Part shown: piece after piece, positions 1 to 8,043 of the stretch
How positions within the stretch are numbered: the stretch's first letter is position 1
Layout of the letters: each line of letters begins with the position of its first letter
Source: Cellvibrionales bacterium UBA7375
GTDB lineage: Bacteria > Pseudomonadota > Gammaproteobacteria > Pseudomonadales > Porticoccaceae
NCBI GenBank assembly: GCA_002469845.1
Contig: DKNZ01000043.1
Coordinates: 6,262-48,216 of the forward strand
Direction of reading: 5' to 3'
DNA: 41,955 bases
The notes under the pieces: model-generated
The model's input: the letters and a program-made list of their open reading frames with translations, nothing else
Told to the model about the DNA's origin: nothing
Database searches by the model: none
Program-made: the position numbers and the translations under genes

Positions 1-21
1 GGTTTTTTTTGCTTTGATTAT

Positions 22-1251
22 TTAATCTTCAAGGATATCGAAAGTCATTCCTGCAGACGCAACCAATCGTATAATTAGTTTGTCATTCATCGCAGTGGCG
101 GGAGTCCAAAAGCCACCCGATAACTCTGTTTTACCGATATCAAAAGCCATACAAAGCCCTGCTTGAGTCAGCATCTTAGCTGTGCAGCCATAGCCTGGGT
201 CTTTATCTCCGGTGACTTTGATAGTCAATGACTGCTGGTTGTTTTTGCCGATAATTCGAAGATCAAAAAAACCATTTTCTTGTTGCTTAGGACTGGGCCC
301 CTGACCTGGTTTTGGCAGAAGAAATTTTTGTATTAAGAAACGTAATAGCTTATTTTTTGCAGCTAGGCCAAAACCACCGAGACCAAGTGTAATACCCCAA
401 GCACGAAAATAGCCTTGTCTACCTTTTCCAGTTAAAACAGCTTCACCATAGGTAAAATCTTCACAGTCATCATGTTGTTGCAGGCTATTCGATCTTAAAA
501 CTACACGACTATTAATGGTCTCCATGATGAACGGCGCAGACCAAGCATTAAAATCCTTATCAAAGGTTGGCTTTAATATACGGGGCTGTTTAACCCTCGA
601 TGTCTGCGACTGGCAAAGCAAGTAAGGATTACCCATTTTACGTCGCAAAGCGGGATCTTTTTTGACGGCTTTGGCCATTTCAATTCCACTGGCTACCGTG
701 CCGCCAGATACGCCACCTTTCATTGCTTTAACTCGCAATTTTACGTCCTTACAAACAGTGCCGAATTGTCGCTGACTTGCTTGTTGTAAAAAGTACACGC
801 CAAGATCAGAAGGAATAGAATCAAATCCACAGCAATTAATAATTCGTGCGCCGGTTTTTTTGGCTCTCAATTGGTATTTATCGAGCATTTTTTTTATCCA
901 ATACGCCTCACCCGTAAGATCGCAGTAATCATTGCCATTATGAACACAGGCCTCAACCAGCGATTCACCATAAAGGGCATAGGGTCCAACTGTAGATAGG
1001 ATAACCCGACCTTGCTGACACATTTTGGTAAGACTAGCAGAATCAGCGCTATCGGCGACTATGATAGGTATATTCTCAGCTTCAGGCCCCAGCTGATTTT
1101 TTAATTGTTTTATTTTACCCAAAGAGCGACCCGCGATAGCCCATGTAACGCCTTTGCCTATCCCCACTTCATTTAGAAGGTATTGGGTAGTAATTTTTCC
1201 TACAAAACTGGTAGCACCGAACAAAATTATGTCGAGAGTTTTACTGTCCAT
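22..1251 (-). CDS. Saccharopine dehydrogenase-like NAD(P)-binding reductase
   Basis: A 409-residue protein with an N-terminal Rossmann nucleotide-binding motif, GATSFVG at residues 12-18, and a mid-protein block NCCGFDSIPSDLG typical of the saccharopine dehydrogenase-like / trans-acting enoyl reductase family. Members are NAD(P)-dependent oxidoreductases, often linked to lipid metabolism; the substrate here cannot be told from sequence. No signal peptide is visible. The length fits the family (about 390-415 aa). It is read divergently from the GST gene across about 70 bp, so the two may share a promoter region. The stop lies 22 bp from the window edge and no terminator hairpin is visible. The family call is firm; the function is open. 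Confidence 0.85.
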   Translation of the reverse strand: MDSKTLDIILFGATSFVGKITTQYLLNEVGIGKGVTWAIAGRSLGKIKQLKNQLGPEAENIPIIVADSADSASLTKMCQQGRVILSTVGPYALYGESLVEACVHNGNDYCDLTGEAYWIKKMLDKYQLRAKKTGARIINCCGFDSIPSDLGVYFLQQASQRQFGTVCKDVKLRVKAMKGGVSGGTVASGIEMAKAVKKDPALRRKMGNPYLLCQSQTSRVKQPRILKPTFDKDFNAWSAPFIMETINSRVVLRSNSLQQHDDCEDFTYGEAVLTGKGRQGYFRAWGITLGLGGFGLAAKNKLLRFLIQKFLLPKPGQGPSPKQQENGFFDLRIIGKNNQQSLTIKVTGDKDPGYGCTAKMLTQAGLCMAFDIGKTELSGGFWTPATAMNDKLIIRLVASAGMTFDILED

Positions 1252-1321
1252 TGTTAAAATCCTTGTGGTGAGTGCAATGGTATTATTATTGTTTTAACCC
1301 AATCAAAAATGGATTCATTAG

Positions 1322-1939
1322 ATGTTACCCATTCTATATTCTTTTAGACGCTGCCCCTATGCTATTAGAGCTCGTATGGCTATTACCTATGCCAGTATAA
1401 ACCTAGAGTTGCGAGAAGTCTCATTGGCCAATAAGCCTATTGAAATGTTGGCCCTATCGTCAAAGGGAACAGTCCCTGTATTACAGTTAAAGGATCGGGT
1501 GATTGATGAAAGTCTTGAAATTATGAACTGGGCATTAGAGCAGTCAGATCCAGAAAATTGGTTATCCTTAGATAGCCATAGTGAACAATTAAGTCTTATT
1601 GAAGAAAATGACAATGAATTTAAAGGGTGGCTAGATAAGTATAAATATTGGGATCGTTTCCCACAGCAAAATCAACACGATTACCGCAGTAATGCCGAAA
1701 TATTTATAGCAAAACTTGAACGATGTTTAAAAACAAATAGCTATTTATTGGGAAGCAAGCTGTGTCTAGCAGATATAGCTATTTTCCCATTTATTAGGCA
1801 ATTTGCTTTTGTTGACAAACCTTGGTTTGATCAATCTGACTATCCGTCGGTTCAGCTTTGGTTAAATCAACTTTTACAATTAGATTTGTTCGGTCAAGTG
1901 ATGGAGAAGCAGGCCCTTTGGCAGCAGTCTGATAACTAG
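1322..1939 (+). CDS. Glutathione S-transferase family protein
   Basis: A 205-aa soluble protein. The N-terminus has the thioredoxin-like GST fold with an RRCPYAIRARMAI block (CPYA at residues 11-14), a motif shared with glutaredoxin-like and beta/omega-type GSTs in which the Cys or a nearby residue contacts glutathione. The proline-containing GTVPVL segment near residue 50 is the cis-Pro loop, followed by DESLEIMNW, which normally binds the glutathione gamma-glutamyl group. The C-terminal half (about 85-205) is helical, as in the GST C domain. It likely acts in thiol conjugation or detoxification in the cytoplasm; the substrate is unknown. It lies about 100 bp upstream of the ABC exporter on the same strand, so co-transcription is possible but not shown. 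Confidence 0.88.
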   Translation: MLPILYSFRRCPYAIRARMAITYASINLELREVSLANKPIEMLALSSKGTVPVLQLKDRVIDESLEIMNWALEQSDPENWLSLDSHSEQLSLIEENDNEFKGWLDKYKYWDRFPQQNQHDYRSNAEIFIAKLERCLKTNSYLLGSKLCLADIAIFPFIRQFAFVDKPWFDQSDYPSVQLWLNQLLQLDLFGQVMEKQALWQQSDN

Positions 1940-2037
1940 AATCAGTAGTTTTTTTAACCGCGGCTTAAGCCTTTAGGCTAAGATAGCTAAATTATTTGAT
2001 AAAGATATAAATAACCGCAATTGCTTTGGATTTTAGT

Positions 2038-3882
2038 ATGTTTGGTTTTTTTGAACGCTTGGTAAACCCTTTTCCAGAAGAAACACCTCAGCAGCCGCCA
2101 AAGGGCATCTATCAATTCTGCCGATATTTCACCAAAGGTTTAGAGCCATGGTTGATAACTATGGCAATACTAACCGCATTGGTAGCTATTGCTGAAGCCT
2201 CATTATTTGGGATTTTAGGTAAGGTGGTAGATTTATTGGTTGCCAGTGATCCCGAGAGTTTTATCGAAGACTCGTGGACCTCAATTATTGTAATGTCAGT
2301 TTTTATACTGATAGTTATTCCTATTTTGGCTAGCCTACACTCACTAGTTGTCCATCAGACCCTAATGGGTAATTTTCCAATGGCTGTTCGATGGATGGCT
2401 CATCGTTATCTACTCAATCAAAGCTTTGGGTTTTTTCAAAATGAATTTAGTGGTCGCATTGCCACTAAGGTAATGCAGACAGCATTGGCGGTACGTGAAT
2501 CAGTCATGAAGTTATTAGACGTTATTCTGTTTGTGACGGTCTATGTTATTACTATGCTGATTTTGGTCGCTAGCGCCGACTTAAGGTTGTGTCTTCCACT
2601 ATTAGTTTGGTTAGTACTTTATATTGGATTGCAGTTAATTTTTGTTCCAAGATTAAAAAATATTTCACAGATACAGGCCAACTCAAGATCGACCATGACC
2701 GGACGTATTGTCGATAGTTATACCAATATAGTGACTTTGAAACTGTTTTCTTATTCAAGCAGAGAGTCGCAATATGTTAAAGAGGGTATGACTGAATTCC
2801 TAAATACAGTGCATCCCCAGATGCGTTTGGTCACAGGCCTCAATATCTGTTTATGGATTATAAATATGTTGCTGGTATTCAGCACATTAGTACTTGGGAT
2901 TTATTTGTGGATTTATGAATCCATGACGCCGGGTGCAATAGCTGTTGTGATTAGTTTGGCGCTAAGACTTTCAGGGATGTCCCATTGGATTGTTTGGGAA
3001 ATAGGTAATTTGTTTGAAAATTTAGGTACTGTGCAGGACGGCATTAATACCTTATCTGTGCCTCAGGTGGTATTAGACGAAAAAAATGCTCATAAATTAA
3101 ATGTTAGTGCCGGCAATATTAAGTTTCAAAATGTAAATTTTAGCTATATTGATAATGAGAAGATAATTACGAATCCTGTTTTTGATTCTTTATTTCTTGA
3201 GGTAAGTGCTGGTGAGCGGATTGGCATTGTAGGCCGAAGTGGCGCAGGAAAATCTACTCTAATTAATTTACTGTTACGTTTTTATGATATTCAGAAAGGC
3301 GTTATATCTATTGATGATCAGGATATTAAAACTGTTCAGCAAGAAAGTTTACGAGAAAATATAGCTGTGGTGACTCAGGATACATCACTACTTCATCGCT
3401 CGGTTCGAGAAAATATTTTATTTGGTCGCCCTAATGCCAGCGAACAAGAAATGATTGAAGCGGCAAAAAAAGCCGAGGCCCATGAGTTTATTTTAAAACT
3501 ACAAGATGTGGCTGGAAGAACGGGTTATGACGCCCATGTTGGTGAGCGTGGGGTTTCGTTATCGGGCGGACAGCGGCAGCGAATTGCTATCGCCAGAGTC
3601 ATTTTAAAAGATGCTCCTATTTTAATTATGGATGAAGCCACCTCAGCTTTAGATTCTGAAATCGAGTCAGCCATTCAGAAAAGTCTGTATCAGCTAATGC
3701 AGGGAAAAACCGTTATCGCGATTGCTCACCGATTATCCACAATAGCAGCAATGGATAAGTTAATAGTGTTTGATGAGGGTGAAATCATAGAGCAGGGGAC
3801 ACATAAGCAGTTAATGGAATCACAGGGTGTATATGCTAAATTATGGCATCATCAGTCGGGGGGATTTTTAGGTATTGAGTAG
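2038..3882 (+). CDS. ABC exporter half-transporter (fused permease-ATPase)
   Basis: A type IV ABC exporter half-subunit of 614 aa from the chosen ATG. The N-terminal membrane domain has about six hydrophobic segments (residues about 35-325). The C-terminal ATPase carries Walker A GRSGAGKST (about 399-407), Q-loop VVTQD, signature LSGGQ (about 508-512), Walker B ILIMDEATSALD (about 528-539) and the H-loop AHRLS. It would work as a homodimer in the inner membrane, exporting lipid or a small hydrophobic compound; the substrate is not predictable. A TTG 12 bp upstream (2026) also opens the frame, but ATG 2038 has a GGA seven bases upstream while the TTG has nothing SD-like. It sits between a GST and a bactofilin gene. 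Confidence 0.9.
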   Translation: MFGFFERLVNPFPEETPQQPPKGIYQFCRYFTKGLEPWLITMAILTALVAIAEASLFGILGKVVDLLVASDPESFIEDSWTSIIVMSVFILIVIPILASLHSLVVHQTLMGNFPMAVRWMAHRYLLNQSFGFFQNEFSGRIATKVMQTALAVRESVMKLLDVILFVTVYVITMLILVASADLRLCLPLLVWLVLYIGLQLIFVPRLKNISQIQANSRSTMTGRIVDSYTNIVTLKLFSYSSRESQYVKEGMTEFLNTVHPQMRLVTGLNICLWIINMLLVFSTLVLGIYLWIYESMTPGAIAVVISLALRLSGMSHWIVWEIGNLFENLGTVQDGINTLSVPQVVLDEKNAHKLNVSAGNIKFQNVNFSYIDNEKIITNPVFDSLFLEVSAGERIGIVGRSGAGKSTLINLLLRFYDIQKGVISIDDQDIKTVQQESLRENIAVVTQDTSLLHRSVRENILFGRPNASEQEMIEAAKKAEAHEFILKLQDVAGRTGYDAHVGERGVSLSGGQRQRIAIARVILKDAPILIMDEATSALDSEIESAIQKSLYQLMQGKTVIAIAHRLSTIAAMDKLIVFDEGEIIEQGTHKQLMESQGVYAKLWHHQSGGFLGIE

Positions 3883-3927
3883 GATTATGCAGTTAGATAA
3901 TGACTGTGAAATATCTTTATTTTAAAA

Positions 3928-3988
3928 CAGTAAAAACTTTACTGGAGCTATGCTGTTCGGCTTGTTAGGATTAGATAATTACTAACAA
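3928..3988. repeat. Two inverted repeats upstream of the bactofilin gene
   Basis: The 121-bp gap before the bactofilin gene holds a perfect 7-bp inverted repeat CAGTAAA-aac-TTTACTG (3928-3944) and a second 7-bp repeat TTGTTAG / CTAACAA with a 13-nt centre (3962-3988). The arms are AT-rich and no T-tract follows, so a terminator is unlikely. They could be operator sites or mRNA hairpins in the bactofilin leader; chance cannot be excluded in AT-rich DNA. Confidence 0.35.
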
Positions 3989-4003
3989 AAATAAAATAGT
4001 GCA

Positions 4004-4516
4004 ATGAAAGATTTTTTTAAATCACTCAATAATTTTATTAGTTCGTATTTTGGCTCGCTAATGTTCCGAGCGAGACTTTTGCCTCAGCCTCAAAAAACAC
4101 AGATAAAACCATCCATGCCGGTGAAAATCACTGCAGAATCAGTCTTAATGTCAGATGTAATAATAGAAGGACATTTACACTGTGATGAAAACCTAATGAT
4201 TGATGGTCATTTCAAAGGCAGTATTAGTGCACAAAATAATATTGTTGAAGTGGGACCTAACGGTCGAGTTTTTGCGAATATTAGCGCCAATAAAGTAATA
4301 ATAGCGGGTGCAGTTAAGGGGGATATTTCAGCTGAAAACAGAGTAATACTGGCTGAAACTGGGAGACTTAACGGAAATATTAAGGCAGCTGGGGTTGATT
4401 TAGAGAACGGTGCTAAATTCAAAGGTATTATAGAAATGGATCCACAACAAGCCCAAGTAATTGAAGTGCAAACTCAGGTCAGACCTGAAATTGAGTCTTT
4501 GGTAGAGCCAACATAG
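4004..4516 (+). CDS. Bactofilin (polymer-forming cytoskeletal protein)
   Basis: A 170-aa bactofilin (DUF583 / CcmA family). The core at about residues 40-150 shows the repeating right-handed beta-helix pattern, with motifs such as DVIIEGHLHCDENLMIDG and GPNGRVFANI followed by further hydrophobic/glycine strands every 16-18 residues. Bactofilins self-assemble into filaments without nucleotide and position wall or envelope enzymes. The N-terminus (KDFFKSLNNFISSYF) looks amphipathic and could bind membrane. The last 20 or so residues are acidic and probably disordered. No M23 peptidase partner is adjacent, unlike many CcmA loci; the next gene, 38 bp downstream, is an unrecognised 201-aa protein. 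The SD before the ATG is weak. Confidence 0.9.
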   Translation: MKDFFKSLNNFISSYFGSLMFRARLLPQPQKTQIKPSMPVKITAESVLMSDVIIEGHLHCDENLMIDGHFKGSISAQNNIVEVGPNGRVFANISANKVIIAGAVKGDISAENRVILAETGRLNGNIKAAGVDLENGAKFKGIIEMDPQQAQVIEVQTQVRPEIESLVEPT

Positions 4517-4554
4517 ATGCCGTTTATACCGACCTATAGAAGAGCTAATAGCTA

Positions 4555-5160
4555 ATGCCTGAAACAGATCAGCTGAAACCAGAGACAAATATTCTATCCT
4601 CATCACTGCTTGTTGGTCTATTCAACCAAATTACTGATGATAAAACGCTAGTAGTTTTGGATATGGGATTGGCCAGCGCTGCTTCGGTTAATTTTTTTGG
4701 TCAAACTAAATGCAGATTACAATTTACCGGTTTGATAGAACCAGAAATAGAAAAATATAATGACCAAGAGCTGACCCATGATGAGCGCGTGGCATTATTT
4801 AAACAAGAGTTGAAACCCCAAGCAGATACCAAAATTGATATTGTCTTATTTTGGGATATATTTTTTTACCTTAGCGCCCCTGCAATAACTGCTCTGCTAG
4901 AAGCCCTGACGCCTAACCTTCATGCCAGAACCAAAGCGCATAGTATAGGGTTACTTAATGCGCGCCAGAAAATGCTATATTCTGAATATGGTGTTAATGC
5001 AATTGATCAGCTTTGGCAGCAACCGATTAGTTCAAATCAGCCTAGGATTTACCCCCATTCTCGACATGATTTTGGCAGATTACTGAGTTATTTTACTATT
5101 GATAGAAGCTGTCTTTTGTCGGGTAACAGAGTTGAAAATTTATTAATAATCAATGCCTAA
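4555..5160 (+). CDS. Unknown protein, degenerate methyltransferase-like
   Basis: A 201-aa protein I do not recognise. The beta-strand/loop LVVLDMGLASAASVNFF (about 32-48) resembles motif I of Rossmann-fold methyltransferases but lacks the GxGxG loop. The segment IDIVLFWDIFFYLS (94-107) resembles the motif IV strand. No signal peptide or membrane helix is visible. A KAHSIGLLNARQKM stretch follows the predicted motif IV region. It may be a methyltransferase-fold protein that has lost SAM binding. It starts 38 bp after the bactofilin stop, with an AGAAGAG purine run upstream, so the two are probably co-transcribed, suggesting a link to bactofilin filaments. That is inference from position only. 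Confidence 0.6.
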   Translation: MPETDQLKPETNILSSSLLVGLFNQITDDKTLVVLDMGLASAASVNFFGQTKCRLQFTGLIEPEIEKYNDQELTHDERVALFKQELKPQADTKIDIVLFWDIFFYLSAPAITALLEALTPNLHARTKAHSIGLLNARQKMLYSEYGVNAIDQLWQQPISSNQPRIYPHSRHDFGRLLSYFTIDRSCLLSGNRVENLLIINA

Positions 5161-5227
5161 GGCGATTGATTTCAAAGCGGATATTGTCACACATAGTAAT
5201 ACCATCAATTAAATACGGAGGTAGGGC

Positions 5228-5944
5228 ATGAAACAGGGAATAATAATAGGAGCAAGTTCAGGAATTGGTTGGGAATTGGCAGTTCAGCTAGCCGCAAAAG
5301 GCTATCAGTTAGGCCTTGTCGCCAGACGACTTGAAAAACTAGAGCAGCTATCTAACAGCCTTACTGGGGATCACTTCGTTGTCCGGTCAGATGTCACTGA
5401 TGTACAGCAGGCACAAGACGCACTCAATGAGCTTATAAAGCAAATGGGAAATGTTGAGTTGATTATTCTTAACTCAGGGGTGGGCCAGATGGAAAAAAAG
5501 CTCGATTGGCCGACTCAGCGTGAAATGATAGATGTTAATATTCGCGGCTTTGCCGCCCTCACCCTAGTTTCTATGGATTACTTTATGGCGCGGGGTAGCG
5601 GCCATTTGGTGGGAATTTCTTCAGTATCCGCGCATATGTCGAGTGGTTTGGCGCCAACCTATGTTGCCACTAAAGCTTTTGTATCCAGCTATCTCAATGG
5701 TATACGCTCAAGGGCAGAATATTCAAGATTACCGATTACGATTACTACGGTGGAACCGGGATTTGTTGACACCCCCATGGTTCAGGGTAATCCTATGTGG
5801 ACTGCACCGGTTAAAAAAGCAGTGACACAATTAGTATCGGCAATGCTTAAAAAGAAGGGACATATTTATGTGACTAAGCGCTGGCGGCTTGTTGCTTGGA
5901 TTCTTAATTTAACGCCAAAGTGGCTTATGCGTCGGTTTTTTTAA
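5228..5944 (+). CDS. Short-chain dehydrogenase/reductase (SDR) family oxidoreductase
   Basis: A classical SDR of 238 aa. The NAD(P)-binding motif GASSGIG is at residues 8-14, the NSGVG strand (NNAG equivalent) at 82-86, a serine pair at 131-132, and the catalytic YVATK (Tyr145, Lys149). VEPGFVDTPM is the conserved PG region after the active site. The ARR after the second beta-strand suggests NADP preference. The C-terminus, with basic and tryptophan-rich residues, may associate with membrane. The substrate is unknown. An exceptionally strong Shine-Dalgarno (GGAGGT at 5218-5223) precedes the ATG. The 3' end overlaps the convergent FAD oxidoreductase by 20 bp. Confidence 0.9.
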   Translation: MKQGIIIGASSGIGWELAVQLAAKGYQLGLVARRLEKLEQLSNSLTGDHFVVRSDVTDVQQAQDALNELIKQMGNVELIILNSGVGQMEKKLDWPTQREMIDVNIRGFAALTLVSMDYFMARGSGHLVGISSVSAHMSSGLAPTYVATKAFVSSYLNGIRSRAEYSRLPITITTVEPGFVDTPMVQGNPMWTAPVKKAVTQLVSAMLKKKGHIYVTKRWRLVAWILNLTPKWLMRRFF

Positions 5945-6932
5945 CCGCATTCCGAATTTTTTTTGCGGCACACCAACCCGATAGTACTGCGCCCTCAAAT
6001 CTTGGTCCAGCAAAGGCATCACCTGCAACAACCATGGGCGGCATGTCTAGGCCATCACTGACCAAAAGACTGGCATCATTGTCGGTAATTGTGGGCTTAC
6101 TATATAGCCAACCATGTACCTGAAAGTCTAGTACATTGGCATTGCCAAATAGCGGTCTGGCCAGTTTGATAAGCTCTTTACCGACCTCTTTTCGATCACC
6201 ATTAAAATGAGCTTTACTAAATTCACCGCTAGCATGAATGGTAATTGCGGGTATAGGAGATACGCCTTTTTTATGATTATCACTGATCCATGCAATAGGC
6301 CCCTGATCAAGTGCTATGGCACCGGGATCTGCAAGGTTAGTCGTTCCATCAAGAACAGCCATAACGGCAATACAGCTTTCGTATTGAATCTTTTGAAGGC
6401 GCTCAGTGATAGATGAAGAAAGATGTATATCAGCCTGTTCAAGAAGATCTAAAGTTTGTGGAACGGGACTAGTAATAACAATTGATCGCGCAATAATAGA
6501 TTCTTCAGACTCTAATTTTACTGTCCAGTAGTGCCTATCATGGCTTAGGGATTCTGCGCGGTTGGACTGCATGATGATTTGATTTTTAGCTAGATGCTTT
6601 GCAATAGAAGCCATATTCGGCTTGCCTCGATATCTGGGGTGGCCATTGGGTTGTCCTGGGTAACTTTGATACCACTGCGCAGCCACGCCTGATTGTACCC
6701 ACTGTGCAACACAGTCTATAAACCTGTTTGATCGAGCGGTAAAAAATTGCGCACCATGGTCAAAAACTGCCTCGCCAATTCGTCTAACCGCAAGCCTGCC
6801 TCCGACTCCTCGTCCCTTATCGACAATAATAACCTTGGCGCCAGCATCAGAAAGATCATTGGCAGCGCTAAGACCAGCCAAGCCTGAGCCTATAATAAGA
6901 GTATCGACAATAGATGATTTAGATTTAGACAT
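5925..6932 (-). CDS. FAD-dependent amine-oxidase/renalase-like oxidoreductase
   Basis: A 335-aa flavoprotein. The N-terminal dinucleotide motif LIIGSGLAGLSAANDL (GxGxxG, residues 15-20) is followed by an IIVDKGRGVGGRLAVRR block, which is the FAD-contacting GG-R region of renalase and amine-oxidase-like proteins. The C-terminal FAD block is VVAGDAFAGPRFEGAVLSG. Renalase-like enzymes oxidise reduced pyridine-nucleotide isomers or amines; the actual substrate is not known here. The gene follows the 50-aa DUF2256 gene with only 2 bp between stop and start, suggesting translational coupling, since no SD is evident before this ATG. Its 3' end overlaps the SDR gene tail to tail. Confidence 0.85.
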   Translation of the reverse strand: MSKSKSSIVDTLIIGSGLAGLSAANDLSDAGAKVIIVDKGRGVGGRLAVRRIGEAVFDHGAQFFTARSNRFIDCVAQWVQSGVAAQWYQSYPGQPNGHPRYRGKPNMASIAKHLAKNQIIMQSNRAESLSHDRHYWTVKLESEESIIARSIVITSPVPQTLDLLEQADIHLSSSITERLQKIQYESCIAVMAVLDGTTNLADPGAIALDQGPIAWISDNHKKGVSPIPAITIHASGEFSKAHFNGDRKEVGKELIKLARPLFGNANVLDFQVHGWLYSKPTITDNDASLLVSDGLDMPPMVVAGDAFAGPRFEGAVLSGWCAAKKIRNAVKKTDA

Positions 6933-6934
6933 TA

Positions 6935-7087
6935 TTAGGAGTTACTCAAATTTTGCGGAGTGAGTCGGCATCGTTCAGAACAGTATTTAACTTGCGCCCA
7001 GGTTTTCTCCCATTTTTTGCGCCAGGAAAAGGGTCGCTCGCAGACAGGGCAAGTTTTTTCAGGTAAATTTACCTTTTTATGAGCCAT
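6935..7087 (-). CDS. DUF2256 small zinc-ribbon-like protein
   Basis: A 50-aa ORF found by reading the minus strand in the gap between the DoxX and FAD genes. It starts MAHKKVNLPEKTCPVCERPF and continues with SWRKKWEKTW and VKYCSERCR. The two pairs of cysteines (CPVC and CSERC, about 22 residues apart) and the WRKKWEK..W..VKYCSERCR signature are those of DUF2256. The length matches the family. It probably binds one zinc ion; its role is unknown. It lies 15 bp after the doxX stop and 2 bp before the FAD oxidoreductase start. From memory, DUF2256 genes often sit beside flavoprotein or photolyase genes, which fits. Confidence 0.9.
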   Translation of the reverse strand: MAHKKVNLPEKTCPVCERPFSWRKKWEKTWAQVKYCSERCRLTPQNLSNS

Positions 7088-7102
7088 AGTAATCAAGTAG
7101 GA

Positions 7103-7477
7103 TTATTTATTATCCATGCTCCAAATTCCAGAGCCTTTACAGGCTATAAAAAGGAAAATAAAGCAATACAGCGCAGCGACTTCACCACCATTGACTATTG
7201 GATAGAAAGATTGAGTGCCGTGATATAACCAATAGGCCACAGCCATGGTGCCACTACAAAGAAAGGCAGCCCCTCTTGTAGTTAGGCCCAAGATAATCAG
7301 AACGCCACCAATTAATTCAATAGAACCTGCAGCTATTGTAAGGAAGCCCAACTCGCCATAGGGATACTGTTGCGGGAAATTAAAAAATTTCTGAGTACCG
7401 TGAAGAAGAAACATAAAGCCAGTAGTAATTCGAAGAAGTGCATAAGCCTGTTCTTGGTAGTTTTCTAGAAATTTCAT
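7103..7477 (-). CDS. DoxX family membrane protein
   Basis: A small integral membrane protein of 124 aa with four hydrophobic segments and the DoxX-family pattern LLRITTGFMFLLHGTQKFF, GSIELIGGVLIILGL and GTMAVAYWLYHG. DoxX proteins are four-helix inner-membrane proteins loosely tied to quinone or thiol redox; no substrate can be assigned. The open frame extends upstream to 7549, but that extension overlaps the phosphatase-like gene, and ATG 7477 (MKFLENY) has an AGGGA SD about 7 bases upstream and begins right before the first membrane helix, so I chose it. It is part of the minus-strand run from gatC. Confidence 0.87.
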   Translation of the reverse strand: MKFLENYQEQAYALLRITTGFMFLLHGTQKFFNFPQQYPYGELGFLTIAAGSIELIGGVLIILGLTTRGAAFLCSGTMAVAYWLYHGTQSFYPIVNGGEVAALYCFIFLFIACKGSGIWSMDNK

Positions 7478-7512
7478 AGTTGTGTCCCTATTTAAAGTTG
7501 AGTTTACGTTAA

Positions 7513-8043
7513 CTAGACTGACTTTGGTTTGTCGATAAAATCCTGCCACGTTTTGTTGGGTTGCCAGATTTTTTTTAGGTCAGCTTCTGCATCAATAAGA
7601 TTCTCGCCTAAGATAGCGGTTCTATATTTAAAAATAAAGCAGGAGACACGCATATTAGCGGCACAGTGGACCCAAATTTTCTGACTGTCTTGATTTTGCA
7701 TATGCAATACAAATTGTTCAAAGTCAGCTTCGGTTGGATGGCTAAAATCAACCGGAATATTAATATAGTCCATGCCCAAATCAGCTACTAGATCCGCTTC
7801 ATTGGCCAGTGAATTTTCTGCGATCGGGGGTGCTAGGTTAATTATTTTTTTATAGCCATTTGACTGAATAGCGTCCAGCTGCTGTCTTGTGGGTTGGCCA
7901 GAAGTGGTTATATTGGAACTAATGTGTAAATAATTAAAAATTGATGTTAGGTTATTTTTTTTAAAGCTAACCCCAGTGATTTTTTCTATAAGAGATAGGC
8001 CATAGCCGAGAACGGTTTTTAATGTTCTCGAATTTAATATCAT
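7513..8043 (-). CDS. Protein tyrosine phosphatase-like (DUF442/TIGR01244-type) protein
   Basis: A 176-aa protein with the dual-specificity-phosphatase-like fold found in DUF442-type proteins: an ISSNITTSGQPTRQQLDAI block (residues 41-60), which is the family's N-terminal signature, GYKKIINL, and the active-site-like loop WVHCAANMRVS (Cys127, Arg132). The loop reads C-x4-R, one residue shorter than the canonical C-x5-R phosphatase P-loop, so catalytic activity is uncertain. The ATG overlaps the PA4642-family stop by 4 bp (ATGA), indicating coupling. No signal peptide is clear. Substrate unknown. Confidence 0.75.
   Translation of the reverse strand: MILNSRTLKTVLGYGLSLIEKITGVSFKKNNLTSIFNYLHISSNITTSGQPTRQQLDAIQSNGYKKIINLAPPIAENSLANEADLVADLGMDYINIPVDFSHPTEADFEQFVLHMQNQDSQKIWVHCAANMRVSCFIFKYRTAILGENLIDAEADLKKIWQPNKTWQDFIDKPKSV

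Noticed and set aside
1964..1982. Hairpin CTTAAGCC/GGCTAAG after the GST gene as a terminator
   Set aside because: The stem has a bulge and the T-run precedes rather than follows it on the plus strand; not a convincing terminator.
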